64,000 nucleotides of DNA from Paenalicyclobacillus mengziensis (lineage in GTDB: Bacteria > Bacillota > Bacilli > Alicyclobacillales > Alicyclobacillaceae): positions 2,666,001 to 2,730,000 of the forward strand of contig NZ_CP071182.1 of NCBI RefSeq assembly GCF_017298635.1, given 5' to 3'. The translations under genes and the position numbers were made by a program. A model generated the notes under the pieces. It was given only the letters and a program-made list of their open reading frames with translations. It did not search any database and was not told where the DNA came from. Below are positions 24,753 to 33,520 of this stretch, piece by piece; position 1 is the first letter of the stretch; every line of letters starts with the position of its first letter.

Positions 24753-26219
24753 GTGACGTACTACTTACTGCATACGGGGCAACCGTCAGCAAAGCGTCTG
24801 CTCAAACGGGTGGCAGATTTAAGAGAGTATAAGTCAGCGGCAGACGTGAAATCGGAAGATGTCATCATCCGCTTCGGCGAGTCGTTTGAGGCAGACCCGC
24901 CGCAGGGAAGAGTGCTGAATCCCCGAAACGCCATGGAGCGGGCGAAGGTCCGGCAGTCGATGATGCTGTTTTTGCGCAGGATGGGTGTGCGTACGCTGCC
25001 GAAAAACCCGAGTTCCCAAGGCATTAATATTGCACGGCATTATCGTTTTCCGATTTATGACCTCAGAGGGTTAACCTGTTTTCGATCGGACAGCGGCCCC
25101 GCCTGGATGAATCAGCGCATCCAGCGGATTCAGGATAATTTCCATGAGGTCGCCCTTGACGACGACAAAGTGACGACTCGGGCGATGTACCTTGCTGTGC
25201 GGGCACTTCACGCGCTGGGTCTCGACAATGGACTCGTCAGCATTGCAATGGGGCAAAAAGGGGTTCTTTACGTTGTTGATGTGACACCAACCCCTGTACT
25301 CAAAGGCCGCCTCCTCGACTTGTTTGCGAATGCTGTGGAACGGCACATGGACGACGACGCTGAACTCGCAAAAAACGGTGTCGGACCGTTTCTCATGGGT
25401 ACAGACGTCGAGGTGATGCTCAAAAACGCCAACTCTGGGAAGATGGTGCTCGCGAGCCAGTTTTTTTCGCGGAAAGGCAAGATTGGCTGTGATGACCGCA
25501 GTATACAGTTTGACGGCAAGCGGTTGCCTTTGCTTGAACTCCGCCCGGATGCGGATTCAAACCCGCTTGCTCTCATTGCCAATCTCAAGAAGTTGATGGT
25601 AGAGGCTTCCACAACCATCAATCGGCGAGGAATTGAGTGGCGGGCCGGCAGCATGCCGTTTAAACCGTATTCCATCGGGGGTCACATTCATTTTTCCGGC
25701 GTGCCGTTCACGGGCCATCTCGTTCGTGCCCTTGACAACTATGTGGGACTGCCGCTAATGGTCGTTGAGGACCCAAGGACGGCCGTGCCGCGGCGCAAGC
25801 GCTACGGCTTTTACGGAGACATCCGGCATAAAGACTACGGGGGGTTTGAATACCGCACCCCAGGCAGTTTTCTTGTGAGTCCGGAAATTACTGCCGCCGC
25901 AATTTGTTTGTCGTATATCGTGGCGATTCACCATAGAGAGTTACCCGTCTTTGACATCTATGACCGAAACCTACAGGAGAGTTTTTTCAAAGGGCAAGCG
26001 GCAGCACTTGCACCGATCGCGGAGCGAAACCTGTCGCTTCTCGCGCGCACGTCTACGTATGCGAGATACCGCGAGCAGATTGAACCACTTATCGCGATGA
26101 TCCGCTCCGGAACCTTCTGGGATGAGACAAAAGACGTCAGAGCCGCCTGGGGGATTCCGCTTGTGAAACCAAAGGCAACACAAACATCAACACGTAAGCG
26201 GGTTGCGTCACGAGGCTAA
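24753..26219 (+). CDS. Putative amidoligase (GS-fold, phiEco32-like COOH-NH2 ligase type 2) with degenerate ATP-grasp N-terminus
   Basis: 488 residues. Residues 1-205 resemble an ATP-grasp reduced to its edges: the final strand reads VLYVVDVTPTPVLKG where active relatives have EVNPTP, so the metal-binding Glu and Asn are replaced, and the central loops are missing. Residues ~210-400 are GS-like, with FLMGTDVEVML, DGKRLPLLELRPDADSNP, GGHIHFSGVP and GGFEYRTPGSFLV matching the Glu, Arg and His positions of the GS-fold COOH-NH2 ligase family. The expected chemistry is ATP-dependent amide formation. GTG 24753 has an AAAGGAG site. It lies between ATP-grasp copies 2 and 3. Confidence 0.82.
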   Translation: MTYYLLHTGQPSAKRLLKRVADLREYKSAADVKSEDVIIRFGESFEADPPQGRVLNPRNAMERAKVRQSMMLFLRRMGVRTLPKNPSSQGINIARHYRFPIYDLRGLTCFRSDSGPAWMNQRIQRIQDNFHEVALDDDKVTTRAMYLAVRALHALGLDNGLVSIAMGQKGVLYVVDVTPTPVLKGRLLDLFANAVERHMDDDAELAKNGVGPFLMGTDVEVMLKNANSGKMVLASQFFSRKGKIGCDDRSIQFDGKRLPLLELRPDADSNPLALIANLKKLMVEASTTINRRGIEWRAGSMPFKPYSIGGHIHFSGVPFTGHLVRALDNYVGLPLMVVEDPRTAVPRRKRYGFYGDIRHKDYGGFEYRTPGSFLVSPEITAAAICLSYIVAIHHRELPVFDIYDRNLQESFFKGQAAALAPIAERNLSLLARTSTYARYREQIEPLIAMIRSGTFWDETKDVRAAWGIPLVKPKATQTSTRKRVASRG

Positions 26220-26246
26220 AGCATGGCAGAGGGGAGCGTGATTGCG

Positions 26247-27524
26247 ATGAGTGAAACGGATAGCGCGCAGTTGGTATGGATACGGGATGGCGGCAGGATT
26301 CGGGTGGTCCTCTACACGAGCACAGGTCTGAAGCGGGACATCAACAGCAAGGCAGCGACCGTCCGCTTGTCCAATCTGCGCCTCCCGTGGGTGACATCAC
26401 TTCCGACGAAAAAGATTGTCTACAGGCACCCCACGCATCTGAAACAGCATGGAACGGATGTTGTCGCAGGACCCGTTTTTGCGATTCTTGCAGGCAATCG
26501 GCACTTTACCGGGAGTCGGGCGGACTTCCGGGACATGTTAGAGACAGGAAAAGCCGGCGGCGAGTTCGTCTATGTCCTGCCAACCGAGTGCGTGACGGAG
26601 GGAAAAACCTGGACCGGGTATGTGCGCATCGGGTACCAAAAGTGGATCCCGATTCCCTGTCCCCTGCCCGAGGCTGTCTATAACCGCATTCCCAACCGAG
26701 TCCTCGAGCGAATCAAGCCAGCCCTCGCCGCAAAGCGGCAACTCGAGCACTTTGGCATCCCGATGTTCAACCCTGACTACTTCAGCAAGGCAGAGACCTA
26801 CGATGTCCTTCGGCACGCCGGACTCGGACACTACCTGCCGCGCACGCTTGACCTCATGACGTGGTCAGGGTTCTCCGCGATGCTGCGCCAGTCTCGGGGG
26901 GTGTATCTCAAGCCGACCCACAGTTCGGTTGGACACGGCATCATGCGCGTGGACAGAAGCGGATCGGAATGGCGTGTCCGGGTCTTGAAGAATCTCAAAC
27001 ACAGCGAGTACCACGCACACTCGCTTGATGCGGCATGGAAGTTGGTGCAGCAAAACCGTATCCCCGGGAAATACGTCATTCAGCGCGCCATCTCGCTTGT
27101 CGAGTGGGAAGGTAAACCGTGTGACCTTCGCGTCCTGCTGCAAAAGCAGGGGAGGGGTTGGCATGTCGTCGGCAAAGGCGTCCGCGTCGCTGGGGCAAAG
27201 TCCATCACGACGCACGTGCCTGCAGGCGGATCAATTGTCGCCCTCTCGGAGCTTCTCGCCCGCTCATTTCCAGATAGGGCGAAAGACGTGGAAGAGAAAG
27301 TTGAGTCACTGGCACTTTCGTGCGCCGAGGCCATTGACGCTCACTACAACGGGCAGCTCGGCGAGATGTCGATGGACATCGGGATTGATAAGGACGGTAA
27401 GGGATGGTTGTTTGAGGCCAACTCGAAGCCGATGAAGTTCGACGAGCCACAGATTCGGGAGCATTCATTAAGGGGCGTCCTGAGACACCTGACAGAGTTG
27501 CGCCGGGGACCTGAAGTTCGCTAA
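26247..27524 (+). CDS. YheC/YheD family ATP-grasp protein (copy 3)
   Basis: About 425 residues. The ATP-grasp signature is complete: YLPRTLDLMTWSGF, GVYLKPTHSSVGHGIMRV, YVIQRAISLVEWEGKPCDLRVLLQ and MSMDIGIDKDGKGWLFEANSKPMKF. ATG 26247 is placed by GAGGGGAG at 26229-26236; ATG 26223 is possible and would leave 3 bases after the amidoligase stop. It is the last of the four-gene ligase run; the PhzF-like gene follows 64 bases later. Confidence 0.88.
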   Translation: MSETDSAQLVWIRDGGRIRVVLYTSTGLKRDINSKAATVRLSNLRLPWVTSLPTKKIVYRHPTHLKQHGTDVVAGPVFAILAGNRHFTGSRADFRDMLETGKAGGEFVYVLPTECVTEGKTWTGYVRIGYQKWIPIPCPLPEAVYNRIPNRVLERIKPALAAKRQLEHFGIPMFNPDYFSKAETYDVLRHAGLGHYLPRTLDLMTWSGFSAMLRQSRGVYLKPTHSSVGHGIMRVDRSGSEWRVRVLKNLKHSEYHAHSLDAAWKLVQQNRIPGKYVIQRAISLVEWEGKPCDLRVLLQKQGRGWHVVGKGVRVAGAKSITTHVPAGGSIVALSELLARSFPDRAKDVEEKVESLALSCAEAIDAHYNGQLGEMSMDIGIDKDGKGWLFEANSKPMKFDEPQIREHSLRGVLRHLTELRRGPEVR

Positions 27525-27588
27525 CCTGTGCTTATGAGCCTGAAATTCATAATCGAGGCTTATGATAGATGCGACGGGGGTCAGTGAG

Positions 27589-28497
27589 ATGGGAAGAGAA
27601 GTATGGTTGGTCGACGCGTTTACAAGTCAGATGTTCGGCGGCAATGTCGCCGGTGTGGTTCCGGATGCAAATGGACTCACGGATGAACAGATGCAGGCTA
27701 TTGCGGCTGAACTGGCAGCGTCAGAGACCGCGTTTGTATTGTCTCCGTCAGCTGGTGTCGACGCGGACTTGCGGCTTCGCTACTTCACGCCGGCGGTAGA
27801 AGTTGACCTGTGTGGACATGCGACAATCGGTTCAATGTCTTCACTGTTTGCAAACGGCCGCATTGGCGGTGCGGGGGCTCGCACTGCCGTTTGCCGCATC
27901 GAGACGCGCGTAGGGGTCCTGCCCATCGTGCTTGGCTACAAAGATGGGTTGGCTTACGCGGAGATGGGACAAGCTGCCCCAAGGTTTCGGGAGACGGATG
28001 TGAATTTGGACCAACTCGCTTCGTGGCTCGGCATCAACCCGGATGACTTTGACCTGACGCTGCCGCTTGGTATGAGTTCGACGGGGCTCTGGGACCTGTT
28101 TGTACCGGTCAAGACACTCGCCGTGATGAATGCGCTGAACCCCGATTTCGGACGCCTTGCAGCGTGGAACAGGGAACTCGAAGTGGCAAGCACGCACCTG
28201 TACACGAAGGAAACTGTACACACGTCGAGCGATTATCATGCGCGCGACTTCTCTCCTGCACTCGGGATTCCGGAAGACCCGGCAACCGGCACAGCCAGTG
28301 GCGCTCTGGCAGCGTTGCTGCACGCGCACGGACATGTCGCCTATGGACAGCACGTTACGTTCGAACAGGGGTTTGAGATTCACCGCGACAGTTACATCGA
28401 AGCGCATGTGGAACAAGGCCAAAACGGCGAGGCGGACTCAGTGTTTGTCGGTGGACCTGCCGTCATTTCGCTAAAAGGCGAGCTGGCGGGGCTGTAA
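27589..28497 (+). CDS. PhzF family isomerase/epimerase-like protein
   Basis: 302 residues of the diaminopimelate-epimerase-like fold. The N-terminus VWLVDAFTSQMFGGNVAGVV and ELAASETAFVLSPS (with the Ser-Glu-Thr carrying the proton-shuttle Glu), VDLCGHATIGS and GIPEDPATGTASGALAALL are the usual PhzF motifs. The substrate is unknown in most Gram-positives. ATG 27589 has GGGGG 9 bases before; ATG 27562 would add 9 residues. It may share the ligase transcript; if so it could supply an isomerised amino-acid-like substrate, which is speculation. Confidence 0.85.
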   Translation: MGREVWLVDAFTSQMFGGNVAGVVPDANGLTDEQMQAIAAELAASETAFVLSPSAGVDADLRLRYFTPAVEVDLCGHATIGSMSSLFANGRIGGAGARTAVCRIETRVGVLPIVLGYKDGLAYAEMGQAAPRFRETDVNLDQLASWLGINPDDFDLTLPLGMSSTGLWDLFVPVKTLAVMNALNPDFGRLAAWNRELEVASTHLYTKETVHTSSDYHARDFSPALGIPEDPATGTASGALAALLHAHGHVAYGQHVTFEQGFEIHRDSYIEAHVEQGQNGEADSVFVGGPAVISLKGELAGL

Positions 28498-28557
28498 GGC
28501 CGCCTTCCTCTGAATTCGTCGGAATTTGTTTTGGCGCTTGCCGAAAACTTCTGTTGC

Positions 28558-28579
28558 ACGAAAATTTCGTTGCGATAAT
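28558..28579 (+). promoter_or_regulatory. Candidate promoter and operator for the galactoside locus
   Basis: A perfect palindrome ACGAAA-A-TTTCGT (28558-28570) abuts an extended -10 element, TG-C-GATAAT (28571-28579). No good -35 is seen, so an activator or repressor site is plausible. The leader to the GH42 gene would be about 165 bases. The rest of the 28498-28752 gap holds imperfect inverted repeats near 28529-28547 and 28689-28706. Confidence 0.5.
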
Positions 28580-28752
28580 TTTGAATCGATTGACATGGTT
28601 CGTAGGGAAGTGCCAAACTTTGAGAGAGTCAATTTCTTCGTTGTTTGACTCTGTTGGACGTTTTCTCTGCGTCTGTCACATTGGTTCGAAAAATCTCCAA
28701 CAAGATTTAAAAATGCGAATCTGGACACTTATGTTGTCTAGGGGGGGCACCG

Positions 28753-30795
28753 ATGGCGAAGCTGGTTCAGTCCAAGATTGCCTATGGAGGCGATTATAAT
28801 CCCGAACAGTGGCCAAGAGACGTCTGGGATGAAGACGTCCGCATGTTTGAACTCGCGAACATTGATATCGCGACAGTGGGGGTGTTTTCTTGGGTCAAGT
28901 ATCAACCGAATGAAGAAACGTACACGTTCGAGTGGATGGACGAGGTGCTTAATTATCTCTCCAACCACGGTATTCGCGCTAGTCTAGCAACGGGGACAGC
29001 TGCGCATCCGGCTTGGATGGCGAAAAAATATCCAGACATCTTGCGGGTTGACTTTACCGGACGTAAGCACACATTTGGACAGCGGCACAATTCTTGCCCA
29101 AACAGCCCCACTTACCGGAAGTTTTCTGCTGCGCTGGCTGAAAAACTTGCCGAGCGCTACAAGGACCATCCCGCCTTGGCGGTCTGGCACATCAGCAATG
29201 AGTATGGCGGCGCGTGTTACTGTGAGAACTGCGCCAGAGAATTCCGAGTCTGGTTAGAGGGCAGGTATCACACCATCGACCGCCTGAACGAAGTTTGGAA
29301 TACGTCCTTCTGGGGACATACGTTTACACACTGGGATGAAGTGGTTCCTCCGAATCTCCTCAGTGAGCACATGAGTGAATTACAACCGACCAAGACGGCG
29401 TTCCAGGGAATCTCGCTTGACTATTCACGATTTATGTCGGACAGCATGTTAGCCTGCTACCGACTGGAGTACGACGCAATTCGCAAGCACACGCCCGATA
29501 TCCCTATCACCACCAATCTGATGGGTACGTTTAAGCCGCTTGATTACTTTGAATGGGCAAAGCACATGGATATTGTCTCTTGGGATAACTACCCGTCCTA
29601 CGACACACCGCCGTATCAAGTCGCATTTCGGCACGATTTGATGCGGGGGCTCAAACATGGACAGTCGTTCATGTTGATGGAACAGACACCGAGTCAGCAG
29701 AATTGGCAGCCTTACAACTCTTTGAAACGGCCGGGGGTCATGCGCTTACAGAGCTATCAAGCCGTTGCACATGGTGCGGACACGGTGATGTTCTTTCAAC
29801 TGAGGCGCTCTCGAGGCGCATGTGAGAAATTTCACGGTGCAGTCATTGAGCATGTCGGTCACGAACACACTCGGGTGTTTCAGGAGGTTGCACAACTTGG
29901 ACATGAACTGAAACAACTTGGCCATCAACTTCTCGAGGCGAGAACCCTGGCAAGAGTCGGTATTTTGTTTGACTGGGCCAATTGGTGGGCGGTGGAATAT
30001 TCGAGTGGCCCGAGTGTGGATTTAAAGTACGTGAACGAAGTCACAAAGTACTACGAGGCGTTGTACAGCGAGCACATTGCAGTTGATGTCATCGGTAAAG
30101 AAACTGACTTCAGTCAATATGACATCGTCATAGCACCCGTGCTTTACATCGTGTCAGGCCAAGATGCCGCGAAAATCAGGAAGTATGTGAAAAACGGCGG
30201 CAAGTTTATAACCACATTTTTCAGTGGGATTGTGGATGAACACGATCTCGTTCACCTCGGTGGCTATCCTGGTCCGCTCCGCGATGTTCTTGGCATTTGG
30301 TCAGAAGAAATCGACGCGCTACCGCCAAACAAGCACAACCAGATTGTCATTTCACACGCAGACGGGCGTCTCCAAGGCTCCTACGATTGCTTTATGTTGT
30401 ACGACCGAATCCATTGCGAAGGTGCCGAAGTTTTGGCAGTGTACGGCCAGGATTTCTATCGTGGTGAACCCGTCTTGACCAGGAACCACTTTGGGCAAGG
30501 TATTGCGTATTATGTGGCCTCGAGTCCAGATGACAGATTTTTGCGTGATTTTTTGCGCTCGATCTGCGCGGAATCTGGCGTCGAAAGTCTCATCGAAGCG
30601 TCAGACCATGTGGAATCAACAATCCGCCAGAAAGATGGCCAGGCCTATCTCATGGTACTCAATCACAGCAGTGATCCGCAGGTAGTGAGGCCGCTCGTAG
30701 GACAGGGAATGGATGTACTAACCGGTACGTTTCTGGGAGGTTCATTTGTTGCCGAGCCCTACGGAGTGTATATATTGCGTCTTGAAAATTCTTGA
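28753..30795 (+). CDS. Beta-galactosidase, glycoside hydrolase family 42
   Basis: 680 residues, cytoplasmic (no signal peptide). The GH42 start YGGDYNPEQWPRDVWDED is unmistakable. The acid/base Glu is in AVWHISNEYGGACYC and the nucleophile Glu in SFMLMEQTPSQQNW. Cys residues in HNSCPNSPTY and CYCENC match the zinc-cluster positions of the family. It hydrolyses beta-galactosides delivered by the importer downstream. ATG 28753 has a GGGGGG site. A strong terminator follows, so it forms its own transcript. Confidence 0.94.
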   Translation: MAKLVQSKIAYGGDYNPEQWPRDVWDEDVRMFELANIDIATVGVFSWVKYQPNEETYTFEWMDEVLNYLSNHGIRASLATGTAAHPAWMAKKYPDILRVDFTGRKHTFGQRHNSCPNSPTYRKFSAALAEKLAERYKDHPALAVWHISNEYGGACYCENCAREFRVWLEGRYHTIDRLNEVWNTSFWGHTFTHWDEVVPPNLLSEHMSELQPTKTAFQGISLDYSRFMSDSMLACYRLEYDAIRKHTPDIPITTNLMGTFKPLDYFEWAKHMDIVSWDNYPSYDTPPYQVAFRHDLMRGLKHGQSFMLMEQTPSQQNWQPYNSLKRPGVMRLQSYQAVAHGADTVMFFQLRRSRGACEKFHGAVIEHVGHEHTRVFQEVAQLGHELKQLGHQLLEARTLARVGILFDWANWWAVEYSSGPSVDLKYVNEVTKYYEALYSEHIAVDVIGKETDFSQYDIVIAPVLYIVSGQDAAKIRKYVKNGGKFITTFFSGIVDEHDLVHLGGYPGPLRDVLGIWSEEIDALPPNKHNQIVISHADGRLQGSYDCFMLYDRIHCEGAEVLAVYGQDFYRGEPVLTRNHFGQGIAYYVASSPDDRFLRDFLRSICAESGVESLIEASDHVESTIRQKDGQAYLMVLNHSSDPQVVRPLVGQGMDVLTGTFLGGSFVAEPYGVYILRLENS

Positions 30796-30841
30796 TATTC
30801 CTTGGTTTTGAGGGAGATCGGAAGACTTGTGATCTGTTCAT

Positions 30842-30885
30842 AAGAGGGTTGGAGCGGACGTTTTACTCCTAACCCTCTTAATTTT
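30842..30885 (+). terminator. Rho-independent terminator after GH42 gene
   Basis: AAGAGGGTT-GGAG pairs with CTCC-TAACCCTCTT (one bulged base), 11-nt loop, followed by AATTTT. Confidence 0.88.
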
Positions 30886-30900
30886 CGGATTAAATTACGA

Positions 30901-30930
30901 TTGACGAACAAGAGGCCCGAATGATATAAA
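30901..30930 (+). promoter_or_regulatory. Promoter of the sugar importer operon
   Basis: TTGACG (30901-30906), 18-bp spacer, TATAAA (30925-30930). It leads into a leader of about 190 bases before the binding-protein gene. Confidence 0.7.
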
Positions 30931-30939
30931 CGGATTAAA

Positions 30940-30951
30940 GAAAACGCTTTC
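30940..30951 (+). promoter_or_regulatory. LacI/CcpA-type operator at the importer transcription start
   Basis: GAAAACGCTTTC is an imperfect palindrome with a central CG, the form bound by LacI-family regulators including CcpA (two departures from the cre consensus). It covers the expected +1. The LacI-type regulator encoded at 34366 is the obvious candidate. Confidence 0.55.
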
Positions 30952-31128
30952 CGTAGTTCGGACATCTTGTGACGGTTGGAGACGCGAAACGGCCCAGAAG
31001 CGTTTTTGGAAATGAAGGCTGTCGTCTTACTGTGTGAGTCTCAATCTGTATGGAATGTGGTCACGTGTCCACATTCGCCGAAAAGTGTATCACTGCGTGG
31101 TACACACAGATGACTTGGGGGTGCTTGT

Positions 31129-32499
31129 GTGAGGAGTAAATTCAAAAGAGTTGGTATTGCGGGAATGGGCGTCCTAGGTATCACAGCTCTGCTCGCAGGT
31201 TGCGGGTCAGGGAGTTCAAGCAGTTCATCAGGTGGGCCTGGGTCATCCAATGCTGTAAACTCAAGTTCTAGTTCAGGGCCGACCACGAAGCCAGTCACAC
31301 TCAAAGTCATGGGTTGGAACATCGCAGAGGGGACGCTCGTCTCTGACGAAGTCCTGTTCAAAAAGCTGCATCCGAACGTGAGCTTTAACAACGTGACGGT
31401 CGACAGTACGACAAATACTTACACGAAGTACAATGCTGAACTTGCTGCTGGTGCCGACGTACCAGACGTCATGATTGTGGAAACCAGCCAGGCTGCCAGC
31501 TTCTTAAAAAAGTTCCCGAACTCCTTCCTCAACCTGACCAGTTATATGACCCCACTCAAGAGCGACTTCGCCGCGTCCAAGTGGCCAGCACTGACGATGA
31601 ACGGAAAGATTTATGGGGTTCCCTGGGATGTGGGTCCGGCAATGGTGTTTTATCGGACGGACTTGTTTAAACAGGCAGGCATTAACCCGAGCAGCATCAA
31701 GACCTGGGCCGATTACATCGCAGCCGGTAAGAAGTTGACCCAGCACTTTGGCGGCAAGGTGAAGATGACCACCGCTTCCTACGCGAATGACGGATTGTTT
31801 AAACTGCTGCTGAATGAACAAGGATCCTACTATTTCAATCAGAAGGGCGATATCACCCTGACCACGCCCGCGGCGCAAACGGCAGTCAGCATTGAAAAGA
31901 AGATGTGGGATGCAGGCATCCTGATGCACGTGCCAAGTGCGAACGGGTGGAATGACACCATCAAGGCGTTTGTGAATAATCAAATCGCCTCGGCGATTAT
32001 GGGCATCTGGTACGTGGGTACGATTGAGGGGTCAGCCCCCAGCCAGTCTGGGAAGTGGGCAGTCATGCCGCTGCCAGCAGTGACACCCGGCGGAAATCAG
32101 GCGGCAAACTCGGGCGGTTCCAACCTGATGATTTCAGCGACCACACAGCATCCGAAAACCGCAGAGGAATTTGCCCAGTTCTGTATGACCAACTCTAAGG
32201 CGCTCGACATCTCGATGAAGAATGGCATCTACCCGTCCTATCTACCGTATCTGAAGAGTTCTCCGCTGATTTCCCAAGCACAACCGTTCTTTGGCGGACA
32301 AAAGGTGTTTCAGATTGCCTCGAACGAGGTATCGAAGATTGCGCCTGCCAACCATACATCTGACTTCACAGTGGCTGAAAACTACGTCGATACGGCACTT
32401 GGCCAGATCTTCACCAACAAGTCTTCTATCTCCCAAGGACTCAACTCAGCAGCAAACAAGTTGGCCCAGGAAACTGGTCGCAAGATTGTGTCCCAGTGA
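31129..32499 (+). CDS. Sugar ABC transporter substrate-binding lipoprotein
   Basis: 456 residues. The signal peptide ends with lipobox LLAGC, followed by a Ser/Gly-rich tether. The family-1 binding-protein fold is visible through LKVMGWNIAEGT, KYNAELAAGADVPDVMIVETSQ, YGVPWDVGPAMVFYRTDLFKQAGINP and the C-terminal ISATTQHPKTAEEFAQF. GTG 31129 follows GGGGGTG. It should capture an oligosaccharide outside the membrane for the two permeases encoded next; the ATPase subunit is not in the window, so a shared MsmX-like ATPase is likely. Confidence 0.93.
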   Translation: MRSKFKRVGIAGMGVLGITALLAGCGSGSSSSSSGGPGSSNAVNSSSSSGPTTKPVTLKVMGWNIAEGTLVSDEVLFKKLHPNVSFNNVTVDSTTNTYTKYNAELAAGADVPDVMIVETSQAASFLKKFPNSFLNLTSYMTPLKSDFAASKWPALTMNGKIYGVPWDVGPAMVFYRTDLFKQAGINPSSIKTWADYIAAGKKLTQHFGGKVKMTTASYANDGLFKLLLNEQGSYYFNQKGDITLTTPAAQTAVSIEKKMWDAGILMHVPSANGWNDTIKAFVNNQIASAIMGIWYVGTIEGSAPSQSGKWAVMPLPAVTPGGNQAANSGGSNLMISATTQHPKTAEEFAQFCMTNSKALDISMKNGIYPSYLPYLKSSPLISQAQPFFGGQKVFQIASNEVSKIAPANHTSDFTVAENYVDTALGQIFTNKSSISQGLNSAANKLAQETGRKIVSQ

Positions 32500-32552
32500 G
32501 AGAAAGCATGGTCAGTACGTACAAATCCTGATTCAAGCAGCATAAACACGGT

Positions 32553-32572
32553 AGGGCCGCGAACGCGGCCCT
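32553..32572 (+). other. GC-rich stem between binding protein and permease genes
   Basis: AGGGCCGC-GAAC-GCGGCCCT, 8-bp perfect stem followed by only TT. Such stems often reduce read-through or protect the upstream mRNA, giving more binding protein than permease. Confidence 0.65.
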
Positions 32573-32605
32573 TTCCACAAATATCAGGAGGGAGGTTGGA
32601 TAGAC

Positions 32606-33520
32606 ATGTCATCTACGCTAGAGCGTGAAAGAATCACCACACGTGGGAAACATAGAGGGAACGTTTTGTATCCGGCCTCGACGCCGTACTGGTTTGTCGC
32701 ACCGTTTCTCATCATCTTTCTCGCGTTCCTGGTATTTCCGATTATCTACTCGCTGGTCATCAGTTTTTCTCAGTGGACAGCTGGGTCGCTGCACTTCAAG
32801 GGATTTTTTCAATATGCAAAACTGCTCTCTGACGGCCAATTTTGGCACTCCCTCGCAAACACCTTCATCATCCTCATCATCCAGGTTCCGGTGATGATTG
32901 GGCTGGCAGCCCTGTTTGCAACATTGCTGAACTCCCCGCGGTTGAGGTGGAAACCGTTGTTTCAATTGGGATTCTTCTTACCGATTTTGATTGACACTGT
33001 AGCGTACTCTCTGACGTGGTCATTCATCCTCGATAATCACGGACTCATCAACCATATTCTGAGTACGTTCGGGATTCCGAGTGTGAACTGGTTGGGGAAT
33101 GCTGTGGCCGCGAAAGCCAGCATTATGCTCGCTATTACCTGGCACTGGACAGGTTACAACGTCGTCATTTTGCTTGGTGGTATGCAGTCGATGCCTTCGG
33201 AGGTATATGAGGCTGCACGTGTGGATGGGGCAAGTGCTGTTCGACAGTGGTTCTCCATGACGTTACCGCTGCTTCGGCCAATTCTCTTGTTTGAGGCCGT
33301 TTTGTCTACAATTGGAACGATGCAGTTGTTCACTGAACCATTCATTCTGACGGGTGGCGGCCCGGCGAACTCGACACTTACACCCGTATTGTATTTGTAC
33401 AAAATGGGATTCCAGACTTTTGACTTTGGTTATGCCGCGGCCATTGCCTATGTGTTGGCCATCATTATTGCGGTGTTCTCAGTCATCCAGATGCGGTTGA
33501 CCCGTGGGGGTGATATTTGA
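32606..33520 (+). CDS. Sugar ABC transporter permease (MalF-like)
   Basis: 304 residues with about six membrane helices (YWFVAPFLIIFLAFLVFPIIYSLVISF is the first). The EAA loop that docks the ATPase reads VYEAARVDGASAVRQWFSMTLPLLRP. ATG 32606 follows GGAGGGAGG. It overlaps the next permease gene as TGATG. Partner of the downstream permease in the membrane core of the importer. Confidence 0.93.
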   Translation: MSSTLERERITTRGKHRGNVLYPASTPYWFVAPFLIIFLAFLVFPIIYSLVISFSQWTAGSLHFKGFFQYAKLLSDGQFWHSLANTFIILIIQVPVMIGLAALFATLLNSPRLRWKPLFQLGFFLPILIDTVAYSLTWSFILDNHGLINHILSTFGIPSVNWLGNAVAAKASIMLAITWHWTGYNVVILLGGMQSMPSEVYEAARVDGASAVRQWFSMTLPLLRPILLFEAVLSTIGTMQLFTEPFILTGGGPANSTLTPVLYLYKMGFQTFDFGYAAAIAYVLAIIIAVFSVIQMRLTRGGDI

